Source: Brachybacterium sp. P6-10-X1 (lineage in GTDB: Bacteria; Actinomycetota; Actinomycetes; Actinomycetales; Dermabacteraceae). Taken from it: a DNA stretch of 64,000 nucleotides. A model generated the notes under the pieces. It saw nothing but the letters and a program-made list of their open reading frames with translations, was not told the DNA's origin and searched no databases. Each line of letters opens with the position of its first letter. Positions within the stretch are counted from its first letter, which is position 1. This document shows, one piece after another, positions 49,504 to 58,645 of this stretch. The DNA lies in the NCBI RefSeq assembly GCF_001969445.1, contig NZ_CP017297.1:3906001-3970000 (forward strand). Direction: 5' to 3'. Made by a program: the position numbers and the translations under genes.

Positions 49504-49550
49504 GAGAAGGCCTCCGATCCGCGAGATGTTCGCGGGTCGGAGGCCTTCTC
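49504..49550. terminator. Strong bidirectional terminator after tRNA-Ser(GCT)
   Basis: GAGAAGGCCTCCGA (49504-49517) pairs perfectly with TCGGAGGCCTTCTC (49537-49550), and an inner CCGCG/CGCGG extends the stem. It begins 7 bp after the tRNA and ends 60 bp before the stop of the convergent GntR gene, so it can serve both. Confidence 0.8.
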
Positions 49551-49610
49551 GCTGTCCATAGCCGACGAGCGCCGGCCCGAGCCGACGGGAGCGGCCCGGT
49601 GCGGCCCGGG

Positions 49611-50420
49611 TCAGCTCGTCGCGTCGCCCTCGCCCAGGGTCGGCCACTCCGGGGCGGTCGACTCCAGCAGGTCCGGATCGCGCACGACCTCGGTGTCCTC
49701 GACGGTCTCCTCGCCGGAGCGCAGGCGGCGCGCCAGCTCCTGCAGCGACTCGCGCAGCAGCGCGCGGGCCCGGGAGGCATCGCCGCGGGAGAGCGCCTCG
49801 ACCAGATCCTCGAGCGTGGAGGTGATGTCGGCGCGCACGCCGAAGCCGAGAGGGTCGGAGAAGCTGCCCATCCGGGTGAGGATCACGATCGTGTTCATCG
49901 CGGTGACCAGGAAGCGGTTGCGGGAGAGCTCGGCCAGCTGCTGATGGAGGTCGAGGTCCGCGTTGCCGGCCTCGATGACCTCCTCGGCGGCCATCGAGGT
50001 GCGACTGCGCTCCAGGCACGCCCGCAGCGGGGCGAGCAGGATCTCGACCTTCTCGCCATGACCTGTGCTGCGCAGCCGCGCCACCCGCTCCGCGACGATC
50101 GTGGCGGCCTGCATCTCGATGCCCAGGCGATAGTCGATGAAGTCCGACATCGTCTCGGCGTCCATATGGGTGACGAAGAGCCCGCGACCGGGGATCTGGG
50201 TGAGCAGGCCGTCGCGCACCAGACGCTGGCAGGCCTCGCGCAGCGAGGAGCGGGAGATGCCCATCTGGCGGGACACCTGCACCTCGGGGACCGCGTCGCC
50301 CGGACGGAGGTCGCCGTAGTAGATGCCGTTGCGCAGCTCGAGCTCGGCCTGGTCGATGATCGAGGGCCGGCGCAGCGGCTGCATCATCGGCAGCTGCACC
50401 CGTTCATGGCGAGTCGTCAT
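49611..50420 (-). CDS. GntR-family regulator, FadR/FCD type
   Basis: A 269-residue repressor. The N-terminal winged helix has RPSIIDQAELELRNGIYYGDLRPGDAVPEVQVSRQMGISRSSLREACQRLVRDGLLTQIPGRGLFV (recognised parts: LRPGDAVPE, GISRSSLREACQRL, GLFV). The helical FCD ligand domain follows (YRLGIEMQAATIVAERVARL, ADLDLHQQLAELSRNRFLVT, ALSRGDASRARALL). It diverges from the ehuBCDA-like operon. A FadR-type palindrome lies in the gap, so it probably controls ectoine or amino-acid uptake. Confidence 0.88.
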   Translation of the reverse strand: MTTRHERVQLPMMQPLRRPSIIDQAELELRNGIYYGDLRPGDAVPEVQVSRQMGISRSSLREACQRLVRDGLLTQIPGRGLFVTHMDAETMSDFIDYRLGIEMQAATIVAERVARLRSTGHGEKVEILLAPLRACLERSRTSMAAEEVIEAGNADLDLHQQLAELSRNRFLVTAMNTIVILTRMGSFSDPLGFGVRADITSTLEDLVEALSRGDASRARALLRESLQELARRLRSGEETVEDTEVVRDPDLLESTAPEWPTLGEGDATS

Positions 50421-50546
50421 CGCCGTCCTCCTTGCTCGTGTGCGGCGCGCGCCGCGCGGCGACATCGTAGAACAGGGCGGGGGAGCGACGTCATCCCGCA
50501 TCGACGCTCCTCGGTGGCCCCGTGCCCTGTGTCCTGCACGTCATGA

Positions 50547-50586
50547 GGTCACGATCCCATGACACGGGGTCACGACCGGATCACGA
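50547..50586. repeat. Direct repeats GGTCACGA with 21-bp period
   Basis: GGTCACGA occurs at 50547-50554 and 50568-50575, exactly two helical turns apart, with a near copy GATCACGA at 50579-50586. They lie between the divergent regulator and transporter genes and could be binding sites on one face of the helix for a second regulator. Confidence 0.5.
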
Positions 50587-50658
50587 ATCACGTCTGCATC
50601 CGTGGGAGAGATCGCTTGCCCGATAGCGTGGACGCTAATCCGATATCCAGACGTCTGA

Positions 50659-50669
50659 TTGTCCGACAA
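50659..50669. promoter_or_regulatory. FadR-type GntR operator upstream of ehuB
   Basis: TTGTCCGACAA is a perfect odd-centred palindrome that fits the FadR-subfamily pattern TNGTNNNACNA. Just upstream is the 10-bp palindrome CAGACGTCTG (50648-50657). Both lie 45-65 bp before the ehuB start and 240 bp from the regulator start, placing them well to repress the transporter operon. Confidence 0.6.
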
Positions 50670-50713
50670 CCCGTAGGGTGGTCGCACGTCGAGAGCAAGT
50701 GAGAGGGACCACC

Positions 50714-51646
50714 ATGCACAATCGCCGAACTTTCGTCCGCGGCAGCGGACTCGTCCTGTCGGCCGCCGCCCTGGGCGGTCTGGCCGCCTGCAGCCGGACC
50801 AGCGAGAGCACCGATGGCGGTGGCGGCGGTGGCGGCGCCAGCGACGGCGGCGGCGGGGGCGACCTGCTCTCCCAGCTGCAGGAGAAGGGGTCCATCACCG
50901 TCGGTTTCGCCGGCGAGGCGCCTTACAGCTTCGAGGAGGGGGGCGAGCTCAAGGGCGCGACCCTCGCGATGCACCGCGAGATCTTCGGGGAGCTGGGCAT
51001 CGACACGGTCGAGGGCAAGCTCACCGACTGGAACTCGCTGATCCCGGGCCTGAACGCCGGCCAGTTCGACGCCGTCAGCGCCGGCATGTCGATTCTCCCG
51101 GACCGCTGCGCCCAGGCCGCCTTCAGCCACCCCGAGTTCCAGTACACGACCGCGCTCATGGTCCTCGAGGGCAACCCTGAAGGGCTGGAGGACATGCACT
51201 CCTTCGTCGACTCCGGTCTGACCGTCGCCACGATGTCCGGCGCGATCGAGTCCACCTATGCCGAGGATCTCGGCCTCGACAGCATCGAGGTCGGCGGACC
51301 GCAGGACGGCGTGGACGCGCTGAAGGCCGGCAACGCCGCGGCCTTCGCGCTCACCGCGATCTCGCTGAACTGGCTGGCCGACAACACCGTCGACGGCGTC
51401 GAGGTGACCGAGAGCTTCGTCGCGAACATCAACGACGTCAAGCAGTTCGGTGCCGGCGCGACCGTGTTCCGCAAGGACGACACCTCCCTGCTGGAGGCGT
51501 ACAACGAGAAGCTCGACGAGATCATCGCCGATCCGGAGCGCTACCTCTCCATCGTCGGTGACTTCGGCTTCACCGAGCAGGAGCTGCCGCCCGAGGACAT
51601 GACGACCGAGATCCTGTGCTCGGGCGATCTGTCCTCCCTGCAGTGA
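50714..51646 (+). CDS. ehuB: Ectoine/hydroxyectoine-type ABC transporter substrate-binding lipoprotein
   Basis: A 310-residue lipoprotein. The signal peptide with lipobox LAAC puts the lipid on Cys26. A Gly/Ser/Asp linker follows, then the amino-acid-type binding domain. EhuB-like pieces are LLSQLQEKGSITVGFAGEAPYSFEEGGE, WNSLIPGLNAGQFDAVSAGMSILPDRCAQAAFSHP, LEGNPEGL, TMSGAIESTYAEDLGL and NAAAFALTAISLNWLA. Known EhuB proteins bind ectoine and hydroxyectoine. Transport of another polar amino-acid-like solute is possible. The first gene of a four-gene operon (B-C-D-A), it starts after GAGAGG. Confidence 0.82.
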   Translation: MHNRRTFVRGSGLVLSAAALGGLAACSRTSESTDGGGGGGGASDGGGGGDLLSQLQEKGSITVGFAGEAPYSFEEGGELKGATLAMHREIFGELGIDTVEGKLTDWNSLIPGLNAGQFDAVSAGMSILPDRCAQAAFSHPEFQYTTALMVLEGNPEGLEDMHSFVDSGLTVATMSGAIESTYAEDLGLDSIEVGGPQDGVDALKAGNAAAFALTAISLNWLADNTVDGVEVTESFVANINDVKQFGAGATVFRKDDTSLLEAYNEKLDEIIADPERYLSIVGDFGFTEQELPPEDMTTEILCSGDLSSLQ

Positions 51647-51731
51647 GCCCCTGCCCCAGCGATGAGCTCGATCCGGCGCGTCCCACCACGGGGCGCGCCG
51701 GGTCCGTGCTCGCCCAGGAGGTGACCGGCCG

Positions 51732-52508
51732 ATGGATGGTGTGATCGGCTTCTTCCAGGACCTCGGACCGAACTTCCAGCTGCTGCTGGACCGGATGCCG
51801 CTGATCCTCGACGGCGTCTACATCACCGTGCTCACCACCGCACTCGGGGCCCTGCTCGCGCTGCTGATCGCCTTCGTCTTCGGCATCGCCCAGGTGGCGA
51901 AGTTCGCCGTCGTGCGCATCATCGCGCGCATCTTCGTGGAGTTCTTCCGCGGCACCTCGCTCGTGGTGCAGCTGTTCTGGCTGGCCTTCGTGCTTCCGCA
52001 GCTGCCCTATCCCTTCGGCTTCCAGCTCGAACCGCTGGCCATCGGGGTCCTCGCACTGGGCTTGAACTACGGGGCCTACGCCGCCGAGGTCGTGCGCGGG
52101 TCCATCGGCTCCGTGCCGACCGGCCAGTACGAGGCGGTCAGCGCCCTCAGCCTGAGCCCGATGCGCGGGATGTTCCGCATCGTGATCCCCCAAGCCTGGG
52201 CCCTGATGCTGCCCTCGCTGTCGAACCTGTGGATCCAGCTGCTCAAGGGCAGCGCCATCGTCTACACGGTGACGCTGTACGACCTCTTCTTCCAGGTCGA
52301 GCAGCTGCGTATCCGGACCGGCACCTGGTTCGCGTACATCTTCGCGCTCCTGGCCTACTTCCTCATCGCCTGGCTGATCGTGGTGCTCATGAACGCGCTC
52401 GAGGTCCGGGCCAAGCACAAGATCGGGCGCGGCCCCGCCCTGTCGCAGTCCTGGGGGATGCTGTTCCGCGCCCCCGGGAGCAAGCCCGCGGGAGGTGAGC
52501 TGGCATGA
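51732..52508 (+). CDS. ehuC: Ectoine-type ABC transporter permease C
   Basis: A 258-residue HisM-type permease with five or six membrane helices. It carries the amino-acid permease signature: EFFRGTSLVVQLFWLAFVLP, NYGAYAAEVVRGSIGSVPTGQYEAVSALSLSPMRGMFRIVIPQA (EAA loop around GQYEAVSALSLS). Its C-terminal tail is longer than in typical relatives (KIGRGPALSQSW). GAGGTGA lies before the ATG. The stop overlaps the next start by 4 bp (ATGA). Confidence 0.85.
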   Translation: MDGVIGFFQDLGPNFQLLLDRMPLILDGVYITVLTTALGALLALLIAFVFGIAQVAKFAVVRIIARIFVEFFRGTSLVVQLFWLAFVLPQLPYPFGFQLEPLAIGVLALGLNYGAYAAEVVRGSIGSVPTGQYEAVSALSLSPMRGMFRIVIPQAWALMLPSLSNLWIQLLKGSAIVYTVTLYDLFFQVEQLRIRTGTWFAYIFALLAYFLIAWLIVVLMNALEVRAKHKIGRGPALSQSWGMLFRAPGSKPAGGELA

Positions 52509-53155
52509 ACCCCTCCTGGTGGGAATGGGACCACGCGTTCGCGGTCTTCCCCATGCTCTTGGACGGCTTCAAGATCACGCTGCTGGCCACCGTGCTCGGC
52601 ACCCTCATCGCCCTGGTGCTCGGCCTGGTCGTCGCGATGACCCGGCGCAGCGCGCCGCGGCTGATCAGCGCCCCGGTCACCGGCGTGGTCGAGTTCATCC
52701 GCATGACACCTCTGGTGGTGCAGCTGGTGTTCGCGAACCTCGCGCTCTCGCCCTACATCGACAGCACGCTCGCGATCGGGATCTGGGTGCTGGGCATCCA
52801 CTACACGACCTATATGGCCGAGGTGTACCGCGCCGGGATCGACTCGGTGCCCAAGGGGCAGTGGGAAGCCGCCACGGCGCTGTCGCTGCCGCGGCTGCGC
52901 ACCTGGAGGGCGGTCGTCGTCCCGCAGGCGATCCGCAACACCCTGCCGGCCCTGGGCAACTACGCGATCTCCATGTTCAAGGAGACCCCCTTCTTCGTGG
53001 TCATCTACGTACCGGAGATGGTGCGGGTCGCCCAGAACTACGGAGGAGACACCTTCCGATACACCGAGGCGATCACCCTGGCCGGCCTCATCTTCCTGGC
53101 GGCCAGCTATCCGACGTCCCTCCTGATCCGACGACTGGAGAAGAAACTTGCCTGA
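52505..53155 (+). CDS. ehuD: Ectoine-type ABC transporter permease D
   Basis: A 216-residue HisQ/HisM-type permease with about five helices. It has [65 protein letters not shown] (EAA motif [11 protein letters not shown]) and a C-terminal [17 protein letters not shown]. It forms a heterodimer with the preceding permease. It overlaps ehuC by 4 bp (ATGA) and ehuA by 8 bp, so translation is tightly linked. Confidence 0.85.
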   Translation: MNPSWWEWDHAFAVFPMLLDGFKITLLATVLGTLIALVLGLVVAMTRRSAPRLISAPVTGVVEFIRMTPLVVQLVFANLALSPYIDSTLAIGIWVLGIHYTTYMAEVYRAGIDSVPKGQWEAATALSLPRLRTWRAVVVPQAIRNTLPALGNYAISMFKETPFFVVIYVPEMVRVAQNYGGDTFRYTEAITLAGLIFLAASYPTSLLIRRLEKKLA

Positions 53156-53921
53156 GAACACTGCGCACATCGAGTTCCGGGACGTGATCAAGCGCTTCGG
53201 GGACAACACCGTGCTGGACGACCTGAACTTCACGGTCTCGCGCGGGGAGCGCGTCACCCTCATCGGCCCGTCCGGTTCGGGCAAGACGACGATCCTGCGC
53301 CTGCTGATGACGCTCGAGGAGCTCACCGACGGATACATCTACGTCGGCGAGCAGGCGCTGCAGTACGAGCACAAGGGCGGCAAGCGCCAGCGCGTCGCGG
53401 ACAAGCAGCGTCGCCGGACCACCACCCAGATCGGGATGGTGTTCCAGCACTTCAACCTGTTCCCGAACATGTCGGTGCTGGAGAACATCATCGAGGCGCC
53501 CATCCATGTGATGGGTCTGCCCAAGGCCGAAGCCATCACCAAGGCCGAGGGCCTGCTGGAGAAGGTGGGCATGGGGGAGAAGCGCGACTTCAACCCTTCG
53601 CAGCTCTCCGGTGGTCAGCAGCAGCGCGTGGCGATCGCCCGTGCCCTGGCGATGGACCCCGAGGTGCTGCTGCTGGACGAGGTCACCTCGGCGCTGGACC
53701 CGGAGCTGGTGGACGAGGTGCTCGGTGTCCTCAAGGACATCGCCGCCGAGACAGACATCTCCATGCTGATCGTCACCCACGAGATGCAGTTCGCCAAGGA
53801 CGTCTCCGATCGCGTGATGATGTTCGACCAGGGCTCGATCGTCGAGGAGGCCACGCCCGAGAAGATCTTCAGCGAGCCCGAGAACCAGCGCACCAGGGAC
53901 TTCCTGCGCGCCGTGCTCTGA
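53148..53921 (+). CDS. ehuA: Ectoine-type ABC transporter ATP-binding protein A
   Basis: A 257-residue polar-amino-acid-type ATPase. Walker [10 protein letters not shown] is at 40-48, the Q-loop is in [10 protein letters not shown], the signature LSGGQQQ at 153-159, Walker [13 protein letters not shown] at 174-185 and the switch His in [11 protein letters not shown]. An insertion rich in Lys/Arg/Gln (residues about 76-90) precedes the Q-loop, as in EhuA relatives. The start codon is TTG, with GGAG 7 bp upstream and overlap with ehuD. It is the last gene of the operon and a hairpin follows. Confidence 0.88.
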   Translation: MPENTAHIEFRDVIKRFGDNTVLDDLNFTVSRGERVTLIGPSGSGKTTILRLLMTLEELTDGYIYVGEQALQYEHKGGKRQRVADKQRRRTTTQIGMVFQHFNLFPNMSVLENIIEAPIHVMGLPKAEAITKAEGLLEKVGMGEKRDFNPSQLSGGQQQRVAIARALAMDPEVLLLDEVTSALDPELVDEVLGVLKDIAAETDISMLIVTHEMQFAKDVSDRVMMFDQGSIVEEATPEKIFSEPENQRTRDFLRAVL

Positions 53922-53937
53922 CCCGCGAAGCCCGGGA

Positions 53938-53974
53938 TCCGGGGCCGGCGGGGACGCTCTCCGTCGGCCCCGGA
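53938..53974 (+). terminator. Terminator hairpin after the ehu operon
   Basis: TCCGGGGCCG (53938-53947) pairs with CGGCCCCGGA (53965-53974), 17 bp after the ehuA stop. A second inverted pair, GGTCCG/CGGACC, lies just beyond. There is no T tract. Confidence 0.65.
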
Positions 53975-54117
53975 CCGTGGCCCGGTCCGTCCGCGGACCG
54001 TCCCGCCGGATGCTGCGAGAGTCCCTCGCGGTAGTCTGTGCCCGTTCGTTCCGCGCCGAAGCGGTCGCCTCAGCTGTCGGCGGCCGCTGTGTGGCGCCGC
54101 CGACCCCAGGAGGCCCC

Positions 54118-56946
54118 GTGCCAGAAACCGACGCCATTGCCGTCCCGACCCTGACGAGCGAGTTCCCCGTCGTCGGCGATGATCCCCATATCGATGCGCC
54201 GCTGCGTGCGACCGTCCGCCGCCTGTCGACCCTGCTGGGTCGCACCCTCGCCGACCAGCACGGCCAGGAGCTGCTGGACCTCGTCGAGCAGGTCCGCACG
54301 CTGACCAAGGACGCGAAGTCCTCGGAGTCCGAGGGCGAGGCGCGTGACGTCCAGGACCGACTGGCGGAGCTGCCGATCGAGCAGGCCACCGAGCTGACCC
54401 GTGCCTTCGCCCAGTACTTCCTGCTGGCGAACGCCGCGGAGCAGGTGTACCGGGTGCGTGGGCTGAATGATCGCCCGGCCTCTCAGTCGTGGGTGCCGCG
54501 CACCGTCGCGGACGTCCACGAGGAGGTCGGCCCCACCGGTCTGCAGGAGGCTGTCGACTCGCTCGACGTGCGCCTGATCTTCACGGCCCATCCCACCGAG
54601 GCGTCCCGCCGGGCGGTCCTGACCAAGCTGCGCAAGATCTCCGACATCCTGGAGCAGGACACGGAGGAGGGCACCGCCGAGCGGCGCCGCCAGGACCATG
54701 CGCTCTCCGAGCTCATCGAGTCGCTGTGGCAGACCGACGAGCTGCGCCGCCAGCGGCCCACCCCGCAGGACGAGGCCCGCAACGTCCTGTACTACCTCCG
54801 TCAGCTGTACATGCAGACCATGCCGGGCTTCCTCGACGATCTGCGCGAGGAGCTGCGCGGCCATGGGGCGGACCTGTCCGAGCGCCAGGTCCCGCTGCGC
54901 TTCGGCTCCTGGATCGGCGGTGACCGTGACGGCAACCCCTTCGTCACCGCGGAGGTCACGCGCGAGGTCCTGCAGCTGCAGGCGGAGACCGCCGTGGATC
55001 TCGCGATCGACGTCATCTCGGAGCTGATCGCGGACCTGTCGATCTCCAGCGCGCTGACCGGTGAGGACGAGGAGCTGCGCGCGAGCATCGCGGCCGATCT
55101 CGAGTTCGAGTCCGAGGTCGACGAGGTCCAGCAGAGGCTGTACGAGCAGGAGCCCTACCGGCTCAAGCTCGGGACCATGCGGGCGAAGCTCACGGCCACC
55201 CGCGAACGGATCCTCAGCGGGGAACCGCACGTGCACGGCAAGGACTACCGCGACGGCGACGAGCTGCAGCAGGACTTCTCGGTGCTGCGGTCCGCGCTGG
55301 GTCGTCATGGCGGCAAGCGCGCCGCCGACGGGGCGATCGCGATCGCGCAGCAGGTGCTGGCCGGCTCCGGCCTGAACCTGGCGACCCTCGACGTGCGCGA
55401 GCACTCCGAGAAGCACCACGAGGTGCTCGCCCGGGTCTTCGACCGCGTCGGGGAGCTGGATCGCCCCTATGCGGAGCTCAGCCGCGCCGAGCGCACCACG
55501 GTGCTGGGGGCCGAGCTCGCCAGCCGCCGCCCGCTGGTCGGCACGGCGCTCAGCTCGGACGAGACGATCCTCGACGACGCCACCCGCACCACCTACCGGG
55601 TGCTCGACGAGATCCGCGACGCCCATCGCAAGTACGGCACCTCCTCCATCGAGACCTACATCGTCTCGATGACCCACGGGGCCGACGACATCCTCGCGGT
55701 CGCCCTGCTGGCCCGTGAGGCCGGTCTGGTCACGCTGCCCGGCGGCGAGGGGAACCGCGCCGACATCAGCTTCGCCCCGCTGCTCGAGGAGGTCTCCGAG
55801 CTGCGTCACGCCGGCGAGATCCTCGACGAGCTGCTCAGCGACCCCTCCTATCGCAAGATCGTCCGCCTGCGCGGTGACCTGCAGGAGGTCATGCTCGGCT
55901 ACTCCGACGGCAACAAGGACGCCGGCGTGATGACCAGCCAGTGGGAGATCCACCAGGCCCAGCGGCGTCTGCGTGACGTCGCGGCGCGCCACGGGGTGAC
56001 GCTGCGCCTGTTCCACGGTCGCGGCGGGTCCGTGGGCCGCGGCGGCGGGCCGACCTACGACGCGATCCTCGCCCAGCCGTACGGCGTGCTCGAGGGCGAG
56101 ATCAAGTTCACCGAGCAGGGCGAGGTCATCTCCGACAAGTACACCCTGCCCACGCTGGCCCGGGAGAACCTCGACCTGTCGCTGGCGGCGGTGCTCGAGG
56201 GCTCTGCTCTGCACACCACGCCGCGCTCCACCGAGGAGCAGCTGGGACGCTGGGGCGAGGTCATGCAGACCGTCTCCGACGCCTCCTTCACCCGGTACCG
56301 CACGCTGGCCGACGACCCGGACCTGCCCGAGTACTTCGTCACCTCCACCCCGGTGGAGCAGCTCGGGGACCTGAACATCGGCTCGCGCCCCTCCAAGCGC
56401 GCCACCTCCGACAAGGGCCTGGACGGCCTGCGGGCGATCCCGTGGGTGTTCGGCTGGACCCAGTCGCGGCAGATCGTGCCGGGCTGGTTCGGCGCGGGCT
56501 CCGGGCTGAAGGCCGCCCGTGAGGCCGGGCTCGAGCCGGACCTGCACGAGATGTACCGCAGCTGGCACTTCTTCCGCACCGTGATCAGCAACGTGGAGAT
56601 GACGCTGGCGAAGACGGACATGCAGATCGCCGCGCACTACGTGCACTCGCTGGTGCCGGAGCGGCTGTGGCCGCTGTTCGACCGGATCAAGGCGGAGTAC
56701 GAGCTGTCCGTCGCGGAGCTCGAGCGCCTCACCGGGGTGCTGGAGCTGCTGGACAACCAGCCGGTGCTGAAGCGGACCCTCGCCGTGCGCGACCGCTACC
56801 TGGATCCGATCTCCTACATGCAGGTGGCGATGCTGCAGCGCGCCCGGGCCGCGACGGCTCGCGGCGAGGAGCTCTCCCCGGAGCTGCAGCGCGCGCTGCT
56901 GACCACGATCAACGGTGTGGCGGCCGGTCTGAAGAACACCGGCTGA
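54118..56946 (+). CDS. ppc: Phosphoenolpyruvate carboxylase
   Basis: A 942-residue cytoplasmic anaplerotic enzyme making oxaloacetate from PEP and bicarbonate. Active-site pieces are [16 protein letters not shown] (His158), [42 protein letters not shown] (about 594-610), [16 protein letters not shown] (about 632-646) and, toward the end, [19 protein letters not shown]. Length is normal. The start is GTG with AGGAGG at ideal spacing, which rejects the longer upstream frame. It converges with the aldo/keto reductase gene, only 15 bp apart. Confidence 0.97.
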   Translation: MPETDAIAVPTLTSEFPVVGDDPHIDAPLRATVRRLSTLLGRTLADQHGQELLDLVEQVRTLTKDAKSSESEGEARDVQDRLAELPIEQATELTRAFAQYFLLANAAEQVYRVRGLNDRPASQSWVPRTVADVHEEVGPTGLQEAVDSLDVRLIFTAHPTEASRRAVLTKLRKISDILEQDTEEGTAERRRQDHALSELIESLWQTDELRRQRPTPQDEARNVLYYLRQLYMQTMPGFLDDLREELRGHGADLSERQVPLRFGSWIGGDRDGNPFVTAEVTREVLQLQAETAVDLAIDVISELIADLSISSALTGEDEELRASIAADLEFESEVDEVQQRLYEQEPYRLKLGTMRAKLTATRERILSGEPHVHGKDYRDGDELQQDFSVLRSALGRHGGKRAADGAIAIAQQVLAGSGLNLATLDVREHSEKHHEVLARVFDRVGELDRPYAELSRAERTTVLGAELASRRPLVGTALSSDETILDDATRTTYRVLDEIRDAHRKYGTSSIETYIVSMTHGADDILAVALLAREAGLVTLPGGEGNRADISFAPLLEEVSELRHAGEILDELLSDPSYRKIVRLRGDLQEVMLGYSDGNKDAGVMTSQWEIHQAQRRLRDVAARHGVTLRLFHGRGGSVGRGGGPTYDAILAQPYGVLEGEIKFTEQGEVISDKYTLPTLARENLDLSLAAVLEGSALHTTPRSTEEQLGRWGEVMQTVSDASFTRYRTLADDPDLPEYFVTSTPVEQLGDLNIGSRPSKRATSDKGLDGLRAIPWVFGWTQSRQIVPGWFGAGSGLKAAREAGLEPDLHEMYRSWHFFRTVISNVEMTLAKTDMQIAAHYVHSLVPERLWPLFDRIKAEYELSVAELERLTGVLELLDNQPVLKRTLAVRDRYLDPISYMQVAMLQRARAATARGEELSPELQRALLTTINGVAAGLKNTG

Positions 56947-56961
56947 GCCGCGTGCGGACCC

Positions 56962-57978
56962 TCAGCGGGCGGTGCCGTCGATCGCGAACTCGTCGATGAG
57001 CGCCAGCTCCTCGGGGGTGAAGCCGAGGTTCTCGACGGTGAGGTTGTTCTGCTCGAGCTGACGCACCGTGGAGGCTCCGACCAGGGCGGTCGCCACCGAC
57101 GGGTGGCGCAGGGTCCAGGCGAGGGCGAGCTGAGCCAGGCTCTGACCGCGCCCGAGCGCGATCTCGCTCAGGGCGTGCCGGCGTTCCTGGTAGGCGTGAT
57201 CGTGGACCTGCCGTGCGGTCAGCGAGCCTCCCGTATTGCTCGCCCGCGAGCCCGTCGGGACCCCGGAGGCGTACTTGTTGGTCAGCAGCCCCTGCTGCAG
57301 CGGCGAGTAGACGGCCAGTCCGATCCCGAGGCCGTCGGCGGCCTCCAGCAGACCGTGCTCGACGTGCCGGTTGAACATCGAGTAGGAGGGCTGGTGGATC
57401 AGCAGCGGTGTGCCCAGGTCGGCGAGGATCTCGGCCGCCTGGACGGTCCGCTCGGGGGAGTAGTTCGAGATCCCGGCGTACAGGGCCTTGCCGCTGCGGA
57501 CTGCCTGGTGGAGCGCGCCCATGGTCTCCTCGAGAGGCGTGTCCGGGTCCTCGCGATGGTGGTAGAAGATGTCGACGTATCCCAGGCCCAGCCGGTGCAG
57601 CGACCGGTCCAGGGAGGTCAGCAGGTACTTCCGGGAGCCGCCGTCGCCGTAGGGGCCCGGCCCCATCCGGTAGCCGGCTTTCGTGGAGACGACGATCTCG
57701 TCGCGCAGGTGGCGGAAGTCCTGTTCGAGGATGCGGCCGACGTGCTCCTCCGCGCTCCCCGGGGGCGGGCCGTAGTTGTTGGCCAGGTCGAAGTGGGTGA
57801 TGCCGAGGTCGAAGGCACGGCGCACGATCGCTCGCAGGGCCTGCGGATCCCGGCCCTCCCCGAAGTTCTGCCAGAATCCCAGCGAGATCGGGGGCAGCAG
57901 AACACCGGAGCGGCCCACCCGCCGGTAGGGCGTGCCGTCATAGCGGGAAGGGGACGGGACGTAGGCGTCGATGCTCAT
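56962..57978 (-). CDS. Aldo/keto reductase (YghZ/MgrA-like)
   Basis: A 338-residue NADPH-dependent reductase. The catalytic tetrad is present: Asp64 and Tyr69 in THFDLANNYGPPPGSAE, Lys100 in VVSTKAGYRMGPGPYGDGGSRKYLL, and His140/141 in DIFYHHRED. The DGGSRKY and QPSYSMFNRHVE segments place it in the YghZ (L-glyceraldehyde 3-phosphate reductase) branch of family 14. It has no close partner; it converges with ppc. Confidence 0.9.
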   Translation of the reverse strand: MSIDAYVPSPSRYDGTPYRRVGRSGVLLPPISLGFWQNFGEGRDPQALRAIVRRAFDLGITHFDLANNYGPPPGSAEEHVGRILEQDFRHLRDEIVVSTKAGYRMGPGPYGDGGSRKYLLTSLDRSLHRLGLGYVDIFYHHREDPDTPLEETMGALHQAVRSGKALYAGISNYSPERTVQAAEILADLGTPLLIHQPSYSMFNRHVEHGLLEAADGLGIGLAVYSPLQQGLLTNKYASGVPTGSRASNTGGSLTARQVHDHAYQERRHALSEIALGRGQSLAQLALAWTLRHPSVATALVGASTVRQLEQNNLTVENLGFTPEELALIDEFAIDGTAR

Positions 57979-58075
57979 GGGGGCAGTTTAGTGGCATGGG
58001 CCACTCTGCGTCACGGTCGTGCAGGTCAGCGTCGTCGCCCAGCAGGGGCGACCTCAACAGCTGCGCGGCCGGGGC

Positions 58076-58645
58076 TCAGGTCAGCGGGCGCTCCATGACA
58101 TCCATCCCGAGACCCTCCACGGTCAGCCAGGAGGGGTCACCGGGGAAGGGGACGGCAGCGCCGGTCCGCACGAAGCCGTGCCGCTCGTACCACGCATGCA
58201 GCTCGGGTCGGGACTGCAGCACCCGGATCATGAGCACGTCGACCCCGGCCGACCTCAGGAGCTCCGCCTGGGACTCCAGCAGCCGCCCGCCGAGCCCGCG
58301 GGACTGCGCCGAGGGATGGACGGCGAACAGCCCGAGCTCGGCCTGGATCCGGCCGTTCACATCGGCGGGCTCCTGGCGCGTGTAGCAGCAGCCGACGACG
58401 TCGGCGGGGGAGTCGGCGGCCGGCTCGAGGTCGGTGACGGCCTCGGCGACCAGCAGGACCACCGCGTCGTCGGCGAGCATCCCGTGGACCTCGTCCGGGT
58501 GCGTCCGCGCGCCGCGGACGAGGTGGGCCTCGGTCGTCCACCCGCCCTCGCCGCGGTAGGCGGCCTGGACCAGGTCGACGATGTCGGGGACGTCCGCGGG
58601 CCGGGCGGGGCGGACCTGCAGGTCGGTGTCCTGCGAGATGGTCAT
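58076..58645 (-). CDS. GNAT-family N-acetyltransferase
   Basis: A 189-residue acetyltransferase. VRPARPADVPDIVDLVQAAYRGEGGWTTEAHL opens the fold (ending in the GWTTE motif of a small GNAT clade). ELGLFAVHPSAQSRGLGGRLLESQAELL holds the acetyl-CoA loop QSRGLG, followed by LMIRVLQSRPELHAWYERHGFVRTG. The C-terminal PFPGDPSWLTVEGLGMDVMER resembles proteins that act on amino-acid-like substrates. Its ATG overlaps the stop of the App1 gene (ATGA), so it is the third gene of a coupled set. Confidence 0.82.
   Translation of the reverse strand: MTISQDTDLQVRPARPADVPDIVDLVQAAYRGEGGWTTEAHLVRGARTHPDEVHGMLADDAVVLLVAEAVTDLEPAADSPADVVGCCYTRQEPADVNGRIQAELGLFAVHPSAQSRGLGGRLLESQAELLRSAGVDVLMIRVLQSRPELHAWYERHGFVRTGAAVPFPGDPSWLTVEGLGMDVMERPLT

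Noticed and set aside
54070-56646. An 858-codon frame antisense to ppc
   Set aside because: ppc on the plus strand has every catalytic motif; the antisense frame is low-complexity Gly/Val/Arg/Leu sequence without motifs.
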